This document shows, one piece after another, positions 32,657 to 41,120 of a stretch of DNA of 45,686 nt. Where the stretch lies: contig DAINBU010000027.1 in assembly GCA_036732755.1 (NCBI GenBank), forward strand, positions 1 through 45,686. The letters are read 5' to 3'. The translations under genes and the position numbers were made by a program. Position 1 is the stretch's first letter. The number at the start of each line of letters is the position of its first letter. The stretch comes from DASRRB01 sp036732755. GTDB lineage: Bacteria; Planctomycetota; B15-G4; SIAN01. The notes beneath the pieces are model-generated. The model was given only the letters and a program-made list of their open reading frames with translations. It ran no database searches and was not told where the DNA came from.

Positions 32657-33934
32657 CTAGGCGGTGCGCAGAACGCCGACGTCGCGCCGGTAGTGCAGCC
32701 CCTCCCACTCGATGCGGCCGGCCGCCTGGTAGGCGCGATGGCGCGCCTCTTCGAGGGACCCGCCGAGCGCGGTCACTCCCAGCACACGGCCGCCGTTCGT
32801 GACCCACTGGTCGCCGTCGCGCCGCGTGCCGGCGTGATGCAGCCGCACCCCCGGCACCGCCGCCGCCTCCTCGAGTCCGCGGATGCGCAGCCCCTTCTTG
32901 AAGGGGCCGGGGTAGCCGCCCGACGCGAGCACGACCGTGAGCGCCACCTCGGGCGCGAACTGCAGCGCCGGCAGCTCTTCGAGCTTCCCCTCCGCGGTGC
33001 GCAGCGCGATCTCGACGAAGTCGGTCGTGAGGCGCGGCAGGATCACCTGCGTCTCGGGATCGCCGAAGCGGCAGTTGTATTCGAGGACCTTCGGCCCCTC
33101 GCCCGTGAGCATGATCCCGGCGTAGAGGAGCCCGCGGTACTCGAGCTTCTCGCGGTTGAGCGCGTGCAGCGTCGGCACCAGCACGCGCGATTCGATCTCC
33201 TGCTCGAGCGCCGGCGTCCAGAGCGGCGACGGGCAGAACGCCCCCATGCCGCCCGTGTTCGGCCCCGCGTCGCCGTCGAAGACGCGCTTGTGGTCGCGCG
33301 CCGGCTCGAGCGTGCAGAACGTCTTGCCGTCGGTGACCGCGAGGACCGAGATCTCCTCGCCGACCAGGCACTCCTCGACGACCACGCGCCGCCCCGCCTC
33401 GCCGAATTCGAGGCGCCGCATCATGCGGTCGACCGCGTCCTTCGCCTCGGCCGCGTCCTGCGCGACGACCACGCCCTTGCCTGCGGCGAGCCCGTCGGCC
33501 TTGACGACGATCGGGTAGCTCGTCACCTGCTCGGTGACGTAGATCTCGGCGACGTGCGGCTCGGTGAAGACGCGGAATTCGGCGGTCGGGATGTGGTACT
33601 TGCGCAGCAGGTTCTTGGTGAAGACCTTGCTCCCCTCGAGCTGCGCCGCCGCCTTCTTCGGGCCGAAGACCTTCACGCCAGCCGCCTCGAGCAGGTCGGC
33701 GAGCCCCTTCACCAGCGGCATCTCCGGCCCGATCACCGCGAGGTCGATCTTCGTCTCGCGCGCGAAGCGCGTGATCCCCTCGACGTCGTCGGCCGCGAGG
33801 TCGACGCACGTCCCGAGCGCCGCGAGCGCGTCGCTCCCCGGAGCCAGGAAGAGCTCCGTGGTCCGCGGCGAGCGGCGGATCGCCTCCGCGAGCGCGTGCT
33901 CGCGCCCGCCGGAGCCGACCAGGAGGATCCTCAT
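32657..33934 (-). CDS. purD: Phosphoribosylamine-glycine ligase
   Basis: A 425-residue ATP-grasp enzyme of purine synthesis (GAR synthetase). The start MRILLVGSGGREHALAEAI is diagnostic, followed by IGPEMPLVKGLADLL, FGPKKAAAQLEGSK, VVKADGLAAGKGVVVA, the family signature region FDGDAGPNTGGMGAFCPSP and EYNCRFGDPETQVILPRL. ATG 33934 has AGGAGGATCCTC in front; an in-frame upstream extension to 34051 has no conserved content. It stands alone, pointing away from the tRNA at 34119. No other pur gene is near. Confidence 0.96.
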   Translation of the reverse strand: MRILLVGSGGREHALAEAIRRSPRTTELFLAPGSDALAALGTCVDLAADDVEGITRFARETKIDLAVIGPEMPLVKGLADLLEAAGVKVFGPKKAAAQLEGSKVFTKNLLRKYHIPTAEFRVFTEPHVAEIYVTEQVTSYPIVVKADGLAAGKGVVVAQDAAEAKDAVDRMMRRLEFGEAGRRVVVEECLVGEEISVLAVTDGKTFCTLEPARDHKRVFDGDAGPNTGGMGAFCPSPLWTPALEQEIESRVLVPTLHALNREKLEYRGLLYAGIMLTGEGPKVLEYNCRFGDPETQVILPRLTTDFVEIALRTAEGKLEELPALQFAPEVALTVVLASGGYPGPFKKGLRIRGLEEAAAVPGVRLHHAGTRRDGDQWVTNGGRVLGVTALGGSLEEARHRAYQAAGRIEWEGLHYRRDVGVLRTA

Positions 33935-34072
33935 GAAGCTGCTCCGCGCCGCGTCCCGAACTGGATTGCCAATCGAACGAAGGGCGCGAAACGTTAGCAC
34001 CCCCCGGAAGCGCCATCCAGGAAACGGGGCGCGCGCCCGTCGCGGCATCACCGCAGTCTCGTCGCGCCGAAC

Positions 34073-34101
34073 TTGACCGCGCTCGACCGCGACGTGAGAG
34101 T
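34073..34101 (+). promoter_or_regulatory. Probable promoter of tRNA-Arg(TCT)
   Basis: TTGACC (34073-34078), 17 nt, then GAGAGT (34096-34101), with the tRNA starting 18 nt further on. The -35 is good, the -10 weak but matching at A2, A4 and T6. Confidence 0.45.
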
Positions 34102-34118
34102 GCGAGCCGTCGCTCGAC

Positions 34119-34195
34119 GCGCCCGTAGCTCAGCCGGCTAGAGCAGCGGTTTTCTAAACCGCAGGTCCCAGGTTCGAGTCCTGGCGGGCGTGCCA
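34119..34195 (+). tRNA. tRNA-Arg, anticodon TCT
   Basis: Acceptor GCGCCCG pairs with CGGGCGT (G-U at position 1), the D-arm is GCTCAGCCGGCTAGAGC, the anticodon stem GCGGT/ACCGC encloses TTTCTAA (anticodon TCT, reading AGA), and the T-arm is CCAGGTTCGAGTCCTGG. Discriminator G and an encoded CCA complete it. Its last 34 bases recur exactly at 36823-36856. Confidence 0.96.
34162..34195. repeat. att-like direct repeat, tRNA-proximal copy
   Basis: The 3' 34 bases of tRNA-Arg(TCT), identical to 36823-36856. Similarity extends 13 bases further upstream with four differences (43 of 47 overall). A displaced tRNA 3' end is the classic footprint of integration at a tRNA gene. Confidence 0.7.
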
Positions 34196-34309
34196 CTGCA
34201 AGTGCCAGCGACGTCGTCGTTTCCGTCGCCAGATCCGCGTCCGTGCGCGACGACGCGATTTCGTCCCCTACGCTCCACCACTCGGTAACGATCGACTCGG
34301 TCGCCGCGT

Positions 34310-36280
34310 TCACTTCGCAGGCAACTCGACCGTCGTCTCCGCGGTCGTGTCGGCCTCGACATCCACCGGCGCGCTCTCGCCCATTCGCTTCTCGCGGCTC
34401 GCGATCACGTGGTAGGTGCCTGGCGCGACGCTGCGGATCAGGAACGCGCCGGATTCGTTGGCGGTGGTTTCCCAGTAGGTCGAGCACGGACGGCCGGCGT
34501 CGTCCAGGATGAGCAGATGGGCGCCGCCGGCGGGGCGGCCGAGTTCGTCGACGACCTTGCCGGCGATGCGCCCTTCGGGCTCGAGCTTCAGCTCGATGCC
34601 GGTCAGGAGCTCCGTGTCGACGGCGAGCTCGCGGCGGAAGACGCGGCCGTAAGGTTCGACGGGCGCCGACTGGAAGAACTGGAGGCCGTCGGGCGCGGCG
34701 AGCGTGTAGGTGCCGGGCGGGACCATCCGCATCTCGAAGGAGCCGTCCTGGTTCGTGCGCGTGGTCCGCGACGGGCCGTGCGGGTCGCCGCCCTCGACAT
34801 TCGCGATGCGGCCGGCGTCCGTGAGCGTGACGTGCACGTTCGCGAGCGGCTTCCCGCTGGCGTCGACGAGGCGGCCCAGGATTCCTCCCGACGGGACCTC
34901 GAAGGAGAGGTCGACGCTCCCGTCAGTCGGCACGTAGATCTCATGCTCGTACTGCGCCGACTTCCAAAAGGCCGACAACTGGTACCAGCCAGGGCCGGCG
35001 AACTCGAGCGAGAACGTGCCGTCCTCGGCGGTGTGGACCACCTGCTCGAGGTCTTCGTTCGAGCCAGACGAAATCGCTCCCATCTGCGCGCCAACGATCG
35101 ACGCGCCGCGGCACGTGACGCGGCCGCGCCCGCGAATGCGGTGCTGCTCTTCGCCGAGGACGAGACGCGTGGTCTCGCCGTCGCGCACTTCGATATTCTT
35201 GCGCAGCCCGCGATTCTTCGGCGCGCCGGGCGGCGTTTCCTTCGCGTGGATGCCGCGGACGCGGTCGAAGGTGAACTCCTCGCCTGACTTGAGCTCGATC
35301 ACGTACTCCTGCGGGATCACGTGCTCGAAGTCGAAACGGCCCTGCGCGTCGGACTTCGTTTGCCGCCAGCCGATCAATCCGCGGAAGCTGAAGAGATCGA
35401 CCTCGCGATCGGCGAGGGCCCCCATCGACGGGTCGATGCTACCGACGACGTGCGCGCCGTCGCGCAGCTCGAGCCGGATCTCTGCCGCGCCGGTCGCCGC
35501 CACGTCGATGCGCAGGTAGTCGCTGTTGCAGTAGTCGTCGTGGGCCGCGACGAGCGCGATCCGGCCCGGCCGAACCGACGCGATCGAGAAGCGACCGTTC
35601 GCGTCGGTTCGCGCGCTCGCCGTCGGGTGCTCGGACATCGAATGGGGCGTCGGCACGTCCTCGCCGGCGTACGCGAAAAAGACCTCGGCGCCGTCGACCG
35701 GCGCGTCGTTGCGACCCGTCACGACGCCCTCGACGCGGACCGGGTCCGCGATGATCAACGTCGGTGGCTCGCCCTTCCAGGGAAGTCGGCCATAGAGCGG
35801 TGCGGAACGGGCGCCCGAAGGAGCGATCGCGACGAACTGCCATTCGCGCCTCGGGAGAGTGTCGAGCGCGAATCGTCCTTCCCGTCCCGCCAGCTTCGTC
35901 ACTTCCGCGTCGTCGCGCCCGAACTCGGGTCGACTGCGATCGACCGCGCGCGCCTCGACGACGAACTCCGGGACCGGAACGCTCGCGCCATCAACCACGC
36001 GGCCGAAACACTTCGTGGCCGGATCCGCAGGAGCGATGGGAACGGCGGCAGCGACGGGTGCCTCGTCGACATTCCGCTTCGCGTCCTCGATCCGATGAAT
36101 CGGCGACGTCTCCGTAGGAGTCGCGAGCGGCGCGGACGGCGGACTCTTCGCGGCGGGCGCGGCGTTCGGCACGACGCGCGTGGACGACGAGCCCCCGCCG
36201 AACCGGTCCCGATCGAGGAAGAACACGAGCGCGAGCGCGAGCGCGATCAGGCACGAAGCGATCAGGGCCATGCGACGCAT
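34310..36280 (-). CDS. Membrane-anchored protein with repeated carboxypeptidase-regulatory-like domains
   Basis: A 656-residue protein. An N-terminal membrane anchor (RMALIASCLIALALALVFFLD) and Pro/Ala-rich linker lead to about six Ig-like repeats of the CarboxypepD_reg type: GRVVDGASVPVPEFVVEAR, VEGVVTGRNDAPVDGAEVFF, GILGRLVDASGKPLANVHV and RIAGKVVDELGRPAGGAHL, each followed by a T-D-A-x-G-R-F-type strand. These domains bind or present, and no enzyme domain is attached. ATG 36280 is chosen because AAGGAAGG lies eight bases upstream; GTG 36289 is too close to that site. It is related in design to the larger protein at 37634 but has no sigma factor next to it. It lies between the two tRNA-derived repeats. 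Confidence 0.8.
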   Translation of the reverse strand: MRRMALIASCLIALALALVFFLDRDRFGGGSSSTRVVPNAAPAAKSPPSAPLATPTETSPIHRIEDAKRNVDEAPVAAAVPIAPADPATKCFGRVVDGASVPVPEFVVEARAVDRSRPEFGRDDAEVTKLAGREGRFALDTLPRREWQFVAIAPSGARSAPLYGRLPWKGEPPTLIIADPVRVEGVVTGRNDAPVDGAEVFFAYAGEDVPTPHSMSEHPTASARTDANGRFSIASVRPGRIALVAAHDDYCNSDYLRIDVAATGAAEIRLELRDGAHVVGSIDPSMGALADREVDLFSFRGLIGWRQTKSDAQGRFDFEHVIPQEYVIELKSGEEFTFDRVRGIHAKETPPGAPKNRGLRKNIEVRDGETTRLVLGEEQHRIRGRGRVTCRGASIVGAQMGAISSGSNEDLEQVVHTAEDGTFSLEFAGPGWYQLSAFWKSAQYEHEIYVPTDGSVDLSFEVPSGGILGRLVDASGKPLANVHVTLTDAGRIANVEGGDPHGPSRTTRTNQDGSFEMRMVPPGTYTLAAPDGLQFFQSAPVEPYGRVFRRELAVDTELLTGIELKLEPEGRIAGKVVDELGRPAGGAHLLILDDAGRPCSTYWETTANESGAFLIRSVAPGTYHVIASREKRMGESAPVDVEADTTAETTVELPAK

Positions 36281-36943
36281 GACGGTCACCTTCCTTACGA
36301 ATCAATGGTGCCGACTGCCCTACCGTAACCGGGATGCTGTTCGTCGTTCATGTGATCAGCTCCGCAAGTCGGGAGCTACAACGGCGCCGGTCGCAGTTTC
36401 CGTTCACACGGGGTGAGCCGCGGGAGGCTGGAGCGGCTGCGACGTGATTCAGGCGCCGCGAAGCGTACGCGGCTGGAGCGGCGCCATGCTCCTCGACTGC
36501 CAAGAGCAGGAGACGACGACGGGGGACGAAGCGAGACAAGGGAACGTCCCCGCCCTAGGTGGCCCCTCTGGGCGCCCCTTCGACATGGGATACACGAACG
36601 TCCTCCAAGAGCGCGCGCGCCGCCGCGAGCAGGTCGTGCGCGAGGCGCAGCAGTCGCGCGCCGCGGACATCGGACTCTGAGTCGTCGCCGCTCTGCGAAC
36701 GCTTCGACGCCCCGCTGCTCACCGAAAAGTCCGACAGAATCGGGGACACGCCGCTGCTCTGACGCGCGAAAGTCCCCAGCGCGGCGCGACTTCGTATTCT
36801 CCGCCCGCGACTTTCTGAACCACAGGTCCCAGGTTCGAGTCCTGGCGGGCGTGCCAATGCGGGTCCGGAGATGCGTGCCGCCCGCCGAACGCCATCCGGA
36901 ACGCCTGTAACGTTCGCGCCGGTCGCGACAAGTAGAGCCCGCG
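36281..36943. other. 663-bp region without a convincing gene
   Basis: Short open frames exist on both strands but show no conserved pattern, plausible start site or match I recognise. It contains the displaced tRNA-Arg(TCT) 3' fragment near its right end and should hold promoters for the flanking genes. It may be decayed island sequence. Confidence 0.6.
36810..36856 (+). repeat. tRNA-Arg(TCT) 3' fragment, att-like direct repeat, distal copy
   Basis: Forty-seven bases match the anticodon loop to CCA end of the intact tRNA with four differences, and the last 34 (36823-36856) are exact. The 5' half is missing and the anticodon stem cannot form, so it is not a working tRNA. It lies 2661 bp from the intact copy in the same orientation. 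Confidence 0.85.
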
Positions 36944-37555
36944 ATGGCGCAATACACGCTCGAAGAGCTCTTTGCCCGGTACCGCCGTGACGGCGCGCCG
37001 GCGCCGCTCGCCGAGGTCTTCGATCGCACTGCGCCTGAGCTGCTCCGCGTCGCCTGCCACGTCGCGGGAGATCTCGCTGCGGCGGAAGACCTCCTCCAGA
37101 CGACGTTCGTCACGGCGATCGAGTCGGCGGGAGCGTGGGACGAGCGGCGACCGCTGCTGCCGTGGCTGCTCGGCATCCTCGCGAACCATGCCCGCGCCGC
37201 GCGACGCAAGGAGACGCGGGATGCCGAACGAGCCGACGCGCGCGCCCACGAACTGCGCGTCCTGCACCCGCTGCCGCGTGCCGAGCCGACGCCCCTGGCG
37301 CACGCGCAGGGGCGCGAGCTCGACGCGCGGGTCGGCCGCGAGCTCGATCGGCTCGCCGAGCCCTACCGCGCCGTCGCGATCCTCACGCTGCGCCATGAAC
37401 TGACGCCCGCGCAGATCGCGATCGCTCTCGGCCGCAGTCCGGGTGCGGTGCGCGTGCAGTTGCATCGGGCACTCGAACAGCTTCGGACTCGATTGCCGCG
37501 AAGCGCGGCGCTGCCCGCGCTCTTCGCGGCAAGTCTCGGACGCGGCATCGCATAG
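36944..37555 (+). CDS. ECF-type RNA polymerase sigma factor
   Basis: A 203-residue sigma-70 family factor. Region 2 has AEDLLQTTFVTAIE (47-60) and PWLLGILANHARAARRKE (73-90). Region 4 has YRAVAILTLRHELTPAQIAIALGRSPGAVRVQLHRALEQLR (141-181, helix-turn-helix). A ~20-residue extension, RSAALPALFAASLGRGIA, follows region 4, where ordinary ECF factors stop. The frame then meets TAG at 37553-37555 and stays open with coding character into the membrane-anchored protein downstream, so it may be the front part of a once-fused tethered sigma factor. No anti-sigma gene is near. ATG 36944 lacks a strong ribosome site. Confidence 0.88.
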   Translation: MAQYTLEELFARYRRDGAPAPLAEVFDRTAPELLRVACHVAGDLAAAEDLLQTTFVTAIESAGAWDERRPLLPWLLGILANHARAARRKETRDAERADARAHELRVLHPLPRAEPTPLAHAQGRELDARVGRELDRLAEPYRAVAILTLRHELTPAQIAIALGRSPGAVRVQLHRALEQLRTRLPRSAALPALFAASLGRGIA

Positions 37556-37633
37556 ATCCGCGCGGTCGTCCTGAAAAGCGCGGCAACCCAGGCTGCTGCC
37601 GCCGCGGCGCTCGTCACCGTCGGGAGCCTTCTC

Positions 37634-40252
37634 GTGACCAAGAAGCTCGTCGCTGCTGTCGTCGTCACGGTGGCCGCCGCGACCGTGCTCTGGCAAGCGA
37701 TTCCGGAGCGCGATGCGAGGAGGTCGGCGTCGCAGCCCGCGGAACCGCGCGCAACGGCCGCCGCCGCGCCGACGGCACCGTCCCCTGCGTCCGTCGGCAC
37801 GGCAGAACGGGAGTCGTCGGCACCCGTCGCGGTGAGGGAGGCCGAGGAGCTCGGGGCGCTGCCGTCCCGACCGCCGACCGCCGTCGCACTCCAGGGCACG
37901 GTCGTCGACGGCAACACGCTCCTGCCGATCACCGGGGCCACGATCGACTACTTCGAGCCGCTGCGAATGCGCTTGAGCGACGTGAGGAGCCGCTTCGCCG
38001 CGTATTCCCACCCGGACTCCCGGGACGGATTACCGCGCTTCGACGGCGGCTGGCCGCGCTTGATCGAACCGCTCCCTGAAGGGGCGTGGTGGGACGCCAC
38101 GGACGTCGAGCTCTGCGCGCCGCCGGCGTCGGGCGTCGCGGCTCTCGCGAAGGCGACGAGCGGGTCCGACGGCGCATTCGAACTCGCCGCGACGCTGCCG
38201 CGCGGTGTGCTGCTCGCCGCGCACGTGGGCTACGAATCGCGGGTCGTGCCAGTCGTCGCTGCCGACGCTTCGGTCTCGATCCGCCTGTTCCCGACCCGCC
38301 CGATCCGCGGCGTCGTCGTCGACGGCGGCGGGGCGCCGGTCGGAGGACTCGAGTTGCTCCTCTTGGCATGGGACGCGCGCATAAGGGTCAAGGGCGAGCG
38401 CCAGCCGCTGCCCATCGGACCGTGGCTCGTGCCGGTCGCGGCCGACGGGACGTTCGAGCTTGAGGCGGGCGCACCGAGCATCGTGGCGCGGTCGGCGACG
38501 GCCGGATTCGAAGTGGTCGAAATCAACGCGAACGCTTCGGGCGACAGATCGCTGCGCATCCAGGTCCGGCGGCTGGCGGTGCTCACGGTGCTCGATGCCG
38601 CGACGCAGCGGCCGATCGAGGACTTCTCGATCCTCTCGACCTCGATGAACAGCGGGAGCCCGGTGTACGCCGGCCGCCTCCACGCGCGTGGCGGTCGCGT
38701 CCAGTTCGAGGCGGCACAGGCGCGTTCGGGGAATGCCATCTACCCGGCACAGGAGGCCGCGTGGATCGACGTCTGGAACGACGACCACGTGCCGGCGCGC
38801 GTCGTGATGAAGCCCGCGAACGAGCGCGTCGACGTCACGGTCGAGCTCACGAAGGGGCGGCCGCCCGAACTCGCCGGCCGCCTGGTGCGCGGCGGCGCTC
38901 CGATCGCGCGAACTACTCTCTCACTGAACGCCTTCTATCCGCTCGGCTGGAGCGAGCAGTCGCTCCACAAGATCGACGAGACGTCGACGGACGACGACGG
39001 CGCGTTCTCGCTGCGTGGGCCGCCCGGACGGTTCGTCCTCTTCGTGCCGGTCGGCGAGAGGCCGCTGATGCGCATCGTCGCGCTCCCGACGGCCGGTTCG
39101 TTCGTGCTCGACGTCGAGAGCGGTGGGCGCATCGATGTCGTGGTCCGGGACGCCCGCGGCGCTCCCCGCCCGGACGCGAAGGTCGCGATCCGCGGCCCCA
39201 ACTCGAAGCAGGAAATGACGCTGACCGACGCCAGCGGTCACGCACTCTTCGAAGCCCTCGTCGCCGGCGAATACGTCGTGAGCCTGAACGGGACGCGCGA
39301 GGTGCACGTCGCGATCCCCCAGGACCTGAAGAACGTGCAGGTGAGCGACGGCGCCGTGGTGTCGACCGAGCTCACCGCGCCGCCGGCCGGGCCCGTGCAC
39401 CTGCGCATCCACGCCGAGGGAACGAGCGACTACTCCGGCTGGAAGGCACGCGACGGGACGTACGTGGGCTCCGAGTGGAGCGAACTCACGGTCGACGGCG
39501 TTCTCGGTGCGGACGCGGTGAACTTCACGTTCTTCAACGTCGCTGCCCCGGATGGAACCGCATGGAGTCTCCACCTCACGCCGCAAGTCCTCGCGGACGG
39601 AGTCGTCGAGCTGCCGGTCAATGACATCGGTTACCGCGGCAGGGTGCTCGACCGCGCGACCGGTGCACCGCTCGCGAATGCCGCCGTGCAGGCCGCGCTG
39701 CCCGGCAGCGAAGAGACGGTCACCGCGCGGGCCGACGCGGACGGTCGCTTCGTGCTGAAGAACCTGCGACCCGTCACCTGCGTGCTGACGGTGCGCCGCG
39801 TGGCCGCGCCGTCGCGCGATCGTCGCCGCGACGCCGAGGACGACGGGCAGCGCAGCGGCTGGTTCAGGCCGGCGCAGCCCGCCGCCCCCGGCGGCCGTGA
39901 GATCACGCTGCGCGTTCCGCAGATCAGCGGCGCCGCGATGTCGGGAACGGAGCGCCGCGTCTTCACCGGACGCATCGCGCGGAAGTCCGGGGCCCCCGTC
40001 GCGAATGCGTCGATCTATTTCCAGTCGAAGTTCGTCGAGGACGACGGCGAATGGGCCGTCGGCGTCGAGGGAAGCTTGGCTCGAAGCGGCAACGACGGCA
40101 GCTACCGCGTCGTCGCCGCCCGCGCGCCGGCGTACGCCTTCAGCGCCTACGAATCGGTGGGCGGATCGAGTCGGCAAGTCACCGCCGAGACCTGGTCCGA
40201 CGATGGCCGCGAGAGCGAGACGATCGAGCACGACGTCGTCGCCGACGAGTGA
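37634..40252 (+). CDS. Membrane-anchored multi-domain carboxypeptidase-regulatory-like protein
   Basis: An 872-residue protein from GTG 37634, with GGGAG seven bases upstream. A membrane segment (KLVAAVVVTVAAATVLWQ) and low-complexity linker precede about six CarboxypepD_reg/Ig-like repeats: LQGTVVDGNTLLPITGATI, IRGVVVDGGGAPVGGLELL, ELAGRLVRGGAPIARTTLSL, IDVVVRDARGAPRPDAKVAI, GYRGRVLDRATGAPLANAAV and FTGRIARKSGAPVANASIYF. The 26 codons between the sigma factor's TAG and this GTG are open in the same frame and encode a hydrophobic stretch ending LVTVGSLL. The real unit may therefore begin with the sigma factor. The bulk of the protein is expected outside the cytoplasmic membrane. Confidence 0.8.
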   Translation: MTKKLVAAVVVTVAAATVLWQAIPERDARRSASQPAEPRATAAAAPTAPSPASVGTAERESSAPVAVREAEELGALPSRPPTAVALQGTVVDGNTLLPITGATIDYFEPLRMRLSDVRSRFAAYSHPDSRDGLPRFDGGWPRLIEPLPEGAWWDATDVELCAPPASGVAALAKATSGSDGAFELAATLPRGVLLAAHVGYESRVVPVVAADASVSIRLFPTRPIRGVVVDGGGAPVGGLELLLLAWDARIRVKGERQPLPIGPWLVPVAADGTFELEAGAPSIVARSATAGFEVVEINANASGDRSLRIQVRRLAVLTVLDAATQRPIEDFSILSTSMNSGSPVYAGRLHARGGRVQFEAAQARSGNAIYPAQEAAWIDVWNDDHVPARVVMKPANERVDVTVELTKGRPPELAGRLVRGGAPIARTTLSLNAFYPLGWSEQSLHKIDETSTDDDGAFSLRGPPGRFVLFVPVGERPLMRIVALPTAGSFVLDVESGGRIDVVVRDARGAPRPDAKVAIRGPNSKQEMTLTDASGHALFEALVAGEYVVSLNGTREVHVAIPQDLKNVQVSDGAVVSTELTAPPAGPVHLRIHAEGTSDYSGWKARDGTYVGSEWSELTVDGVLGADAVNFTFFNVAAPDGTAWSLHLTPQVLADGVVELPVNDIGYRGRVLDRATGAPLANAAVQAALPGSEETVTARADADGRFVLKNLRPVTCVLTVRRVAAPSRDRRRDAEDDGQRSGWFRPAQPAAPGGREITLRVPQISGAAMSGTERRVFTGRIARKSGAPVANASIYFQSKFVEDDGEWAVGVEGSLARSGNDGSYRVVAARAPAYAFSAYESVGGSSRQVTAETWSDDGRESETIEHDVVADE

Positions 40253-40428
40253 TCCGGACCGCTCCGTCGGTCAGCGAAGATCAGCGGCAAGAACGGGTCA
40301 CTGACCATCGTTCCCTCGATCCGGCGAGTTCGAAGTCGGTGCCGTGCGGTGTCGCGAGCTCCGCCCTCCGGGAGTGAAGCGATCGAGCTGGAGTCGCTGC
40401 GGCTCGATACGCCGCCGATGTGTCACCC

Positions 40429-40761
40429 ATGGACGCGCACGTTCGTCTCCCTCCTGCGGAATTCGAATCAGGGCAGGAGTGCGACGTCGTGGTGAACGCT
40501 CCGAAGACGCCACGTGGCGGCGACATGGCGAGCTTCGGTCTCGCGATGGGATGGGGCAGCGGATCGGCGTCGGCCCGCGAGCGGATGGCTACGATCACGC
40601 GAGAGCACCTGAAGAAGATCGGAATGACTCGCGGACTCGCGATCGCATGGCGAAACTTCTACGACGAGGTGCATCGCCGGAATCCTCTGAACCCGAGCGC
40701 CGCCGGACGAAGGGATCTGATGGAGCGCGTGATCGAGTTGCTCACCGGAGATCCGCCGTGA
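40429..40761 (+). CDS. Small protein resembling the tip domain of RHS/polymorphic toxins
   Basis: A 110-residue protein. The second half, SARERMATITREHLKKIGMT, a GLAIAWRNFYDEVHRRNP stretch and PLNPSAAGRRDLMERVIELL, recalls a short domain I know from the C-terminal ends of RHS and related polymorphic-toxin proteins (W-R-x-F-Y ... R-N-P-x-N-P-S-A-x-G-R). No RHS core is attached here, so it would be an orphan tip. The start is uncertain (GTG 40420 and ATG 40525 are alternatives; none has a good ribosome site). Its stop overlaps the next gene (GTGA), as toxin and immunity genes often do. The functional link is tentative. Confidence 0.55.
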   Translation: MDAHVRLPPAEFESGQECDVVVNAPKTPRGGDMASFGLAMGWGSGSASARERMATITREHLKKIGMTRGLAIAWRNFYDEVHRRNPLNPSAAGRRDLMERVIELLTGDPP

Positions 40762-41066
40762 CGAGAACGCGTACCCGGACCGGCTTCGGTCACTCCCTCG
40801 CCCTCGAGAACTCGAAGGCGCGCCGGATCACACTTCGTCTCGAACCCTGGGGCGAAGAGATCCCGCTCGCCGTGCGCGAACGCGTCCAGATCACGGCTCA
40901 CTCGGCGAGCCACGCGGGGCAGCTCGAGATCGAGCTCACCGATCAGGAATTGGTCGTCCACGCGTGGCCCGGCGCGACGATCGACGTCGAGAAGGAGGGA
41001 GAGGTCGTCGCGCGGTGCGACGTCCCCGCGCCGGAATTGCCGCGCCTCGAACGCCGCGGCGCCTGA
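40758..41066 (+). CDS. Small protein, possible partner of the upstream toxin-tip-like protein
   Basis: A 102-residue soluble protein, probably a small beta-sandwich: RITLRLEPWGEEIPLAVRER, QLEIELTDQELVVHAWPGA, EKEGEVVARCDV. Proteins with an L-x-L-E-P-W-G motif occur as small orphan genes in several phyla, and I do not know their function. It begins at GTG 40758, overlapping the preceding stop, so the two are almost certainly co-translated. An immunity role is suggested only by that arrangement. Confidence 0.6.
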   Translation: MTRTRTRTGFGHSLALENSKARRITLRLEPWGEEIPLAVRERVQITAHSASHAGQLEIELTDQELVVHAWPGATIDVEKEGEVVARCDVPAPELPRLERRGA

Positions 41067-41120
41067 ACGGACCGTACGAACGCTGGAACTCTCGCGGACG
41101 CGTCGTCGGCGCTCGCCCCC

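Noticed and set aside
34138..34362. Minus-strand reading frames across the tRNAs and the tRNA fragment, giving peptides such as ARTRTWDLRFRK and LEPGTCGLE
   Set aside because: These are well-known false translations of tRNA genes and their antisense strand, not proteins.
36444..36680. A 78-codon open frame between the Ig-like gene and the sigma factor
   Set aside because: No ribosome site, no recognisable pattern, and other frames across the same DNA are equally open.
34196..36809. Integrase or transposase inside the tRNA-bounded segment
   Set aside because: I checked both strands; apart from the multi-Ig protein no frame shows recombinase motifs, so the element is inferred only from the repeats.
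40253..40420. Rho-independent terminator after the 872-residue protein
   Set aside because: Only a 6-bp GGTCAG/CTGACC pair with a long loop and no T-tract was found.
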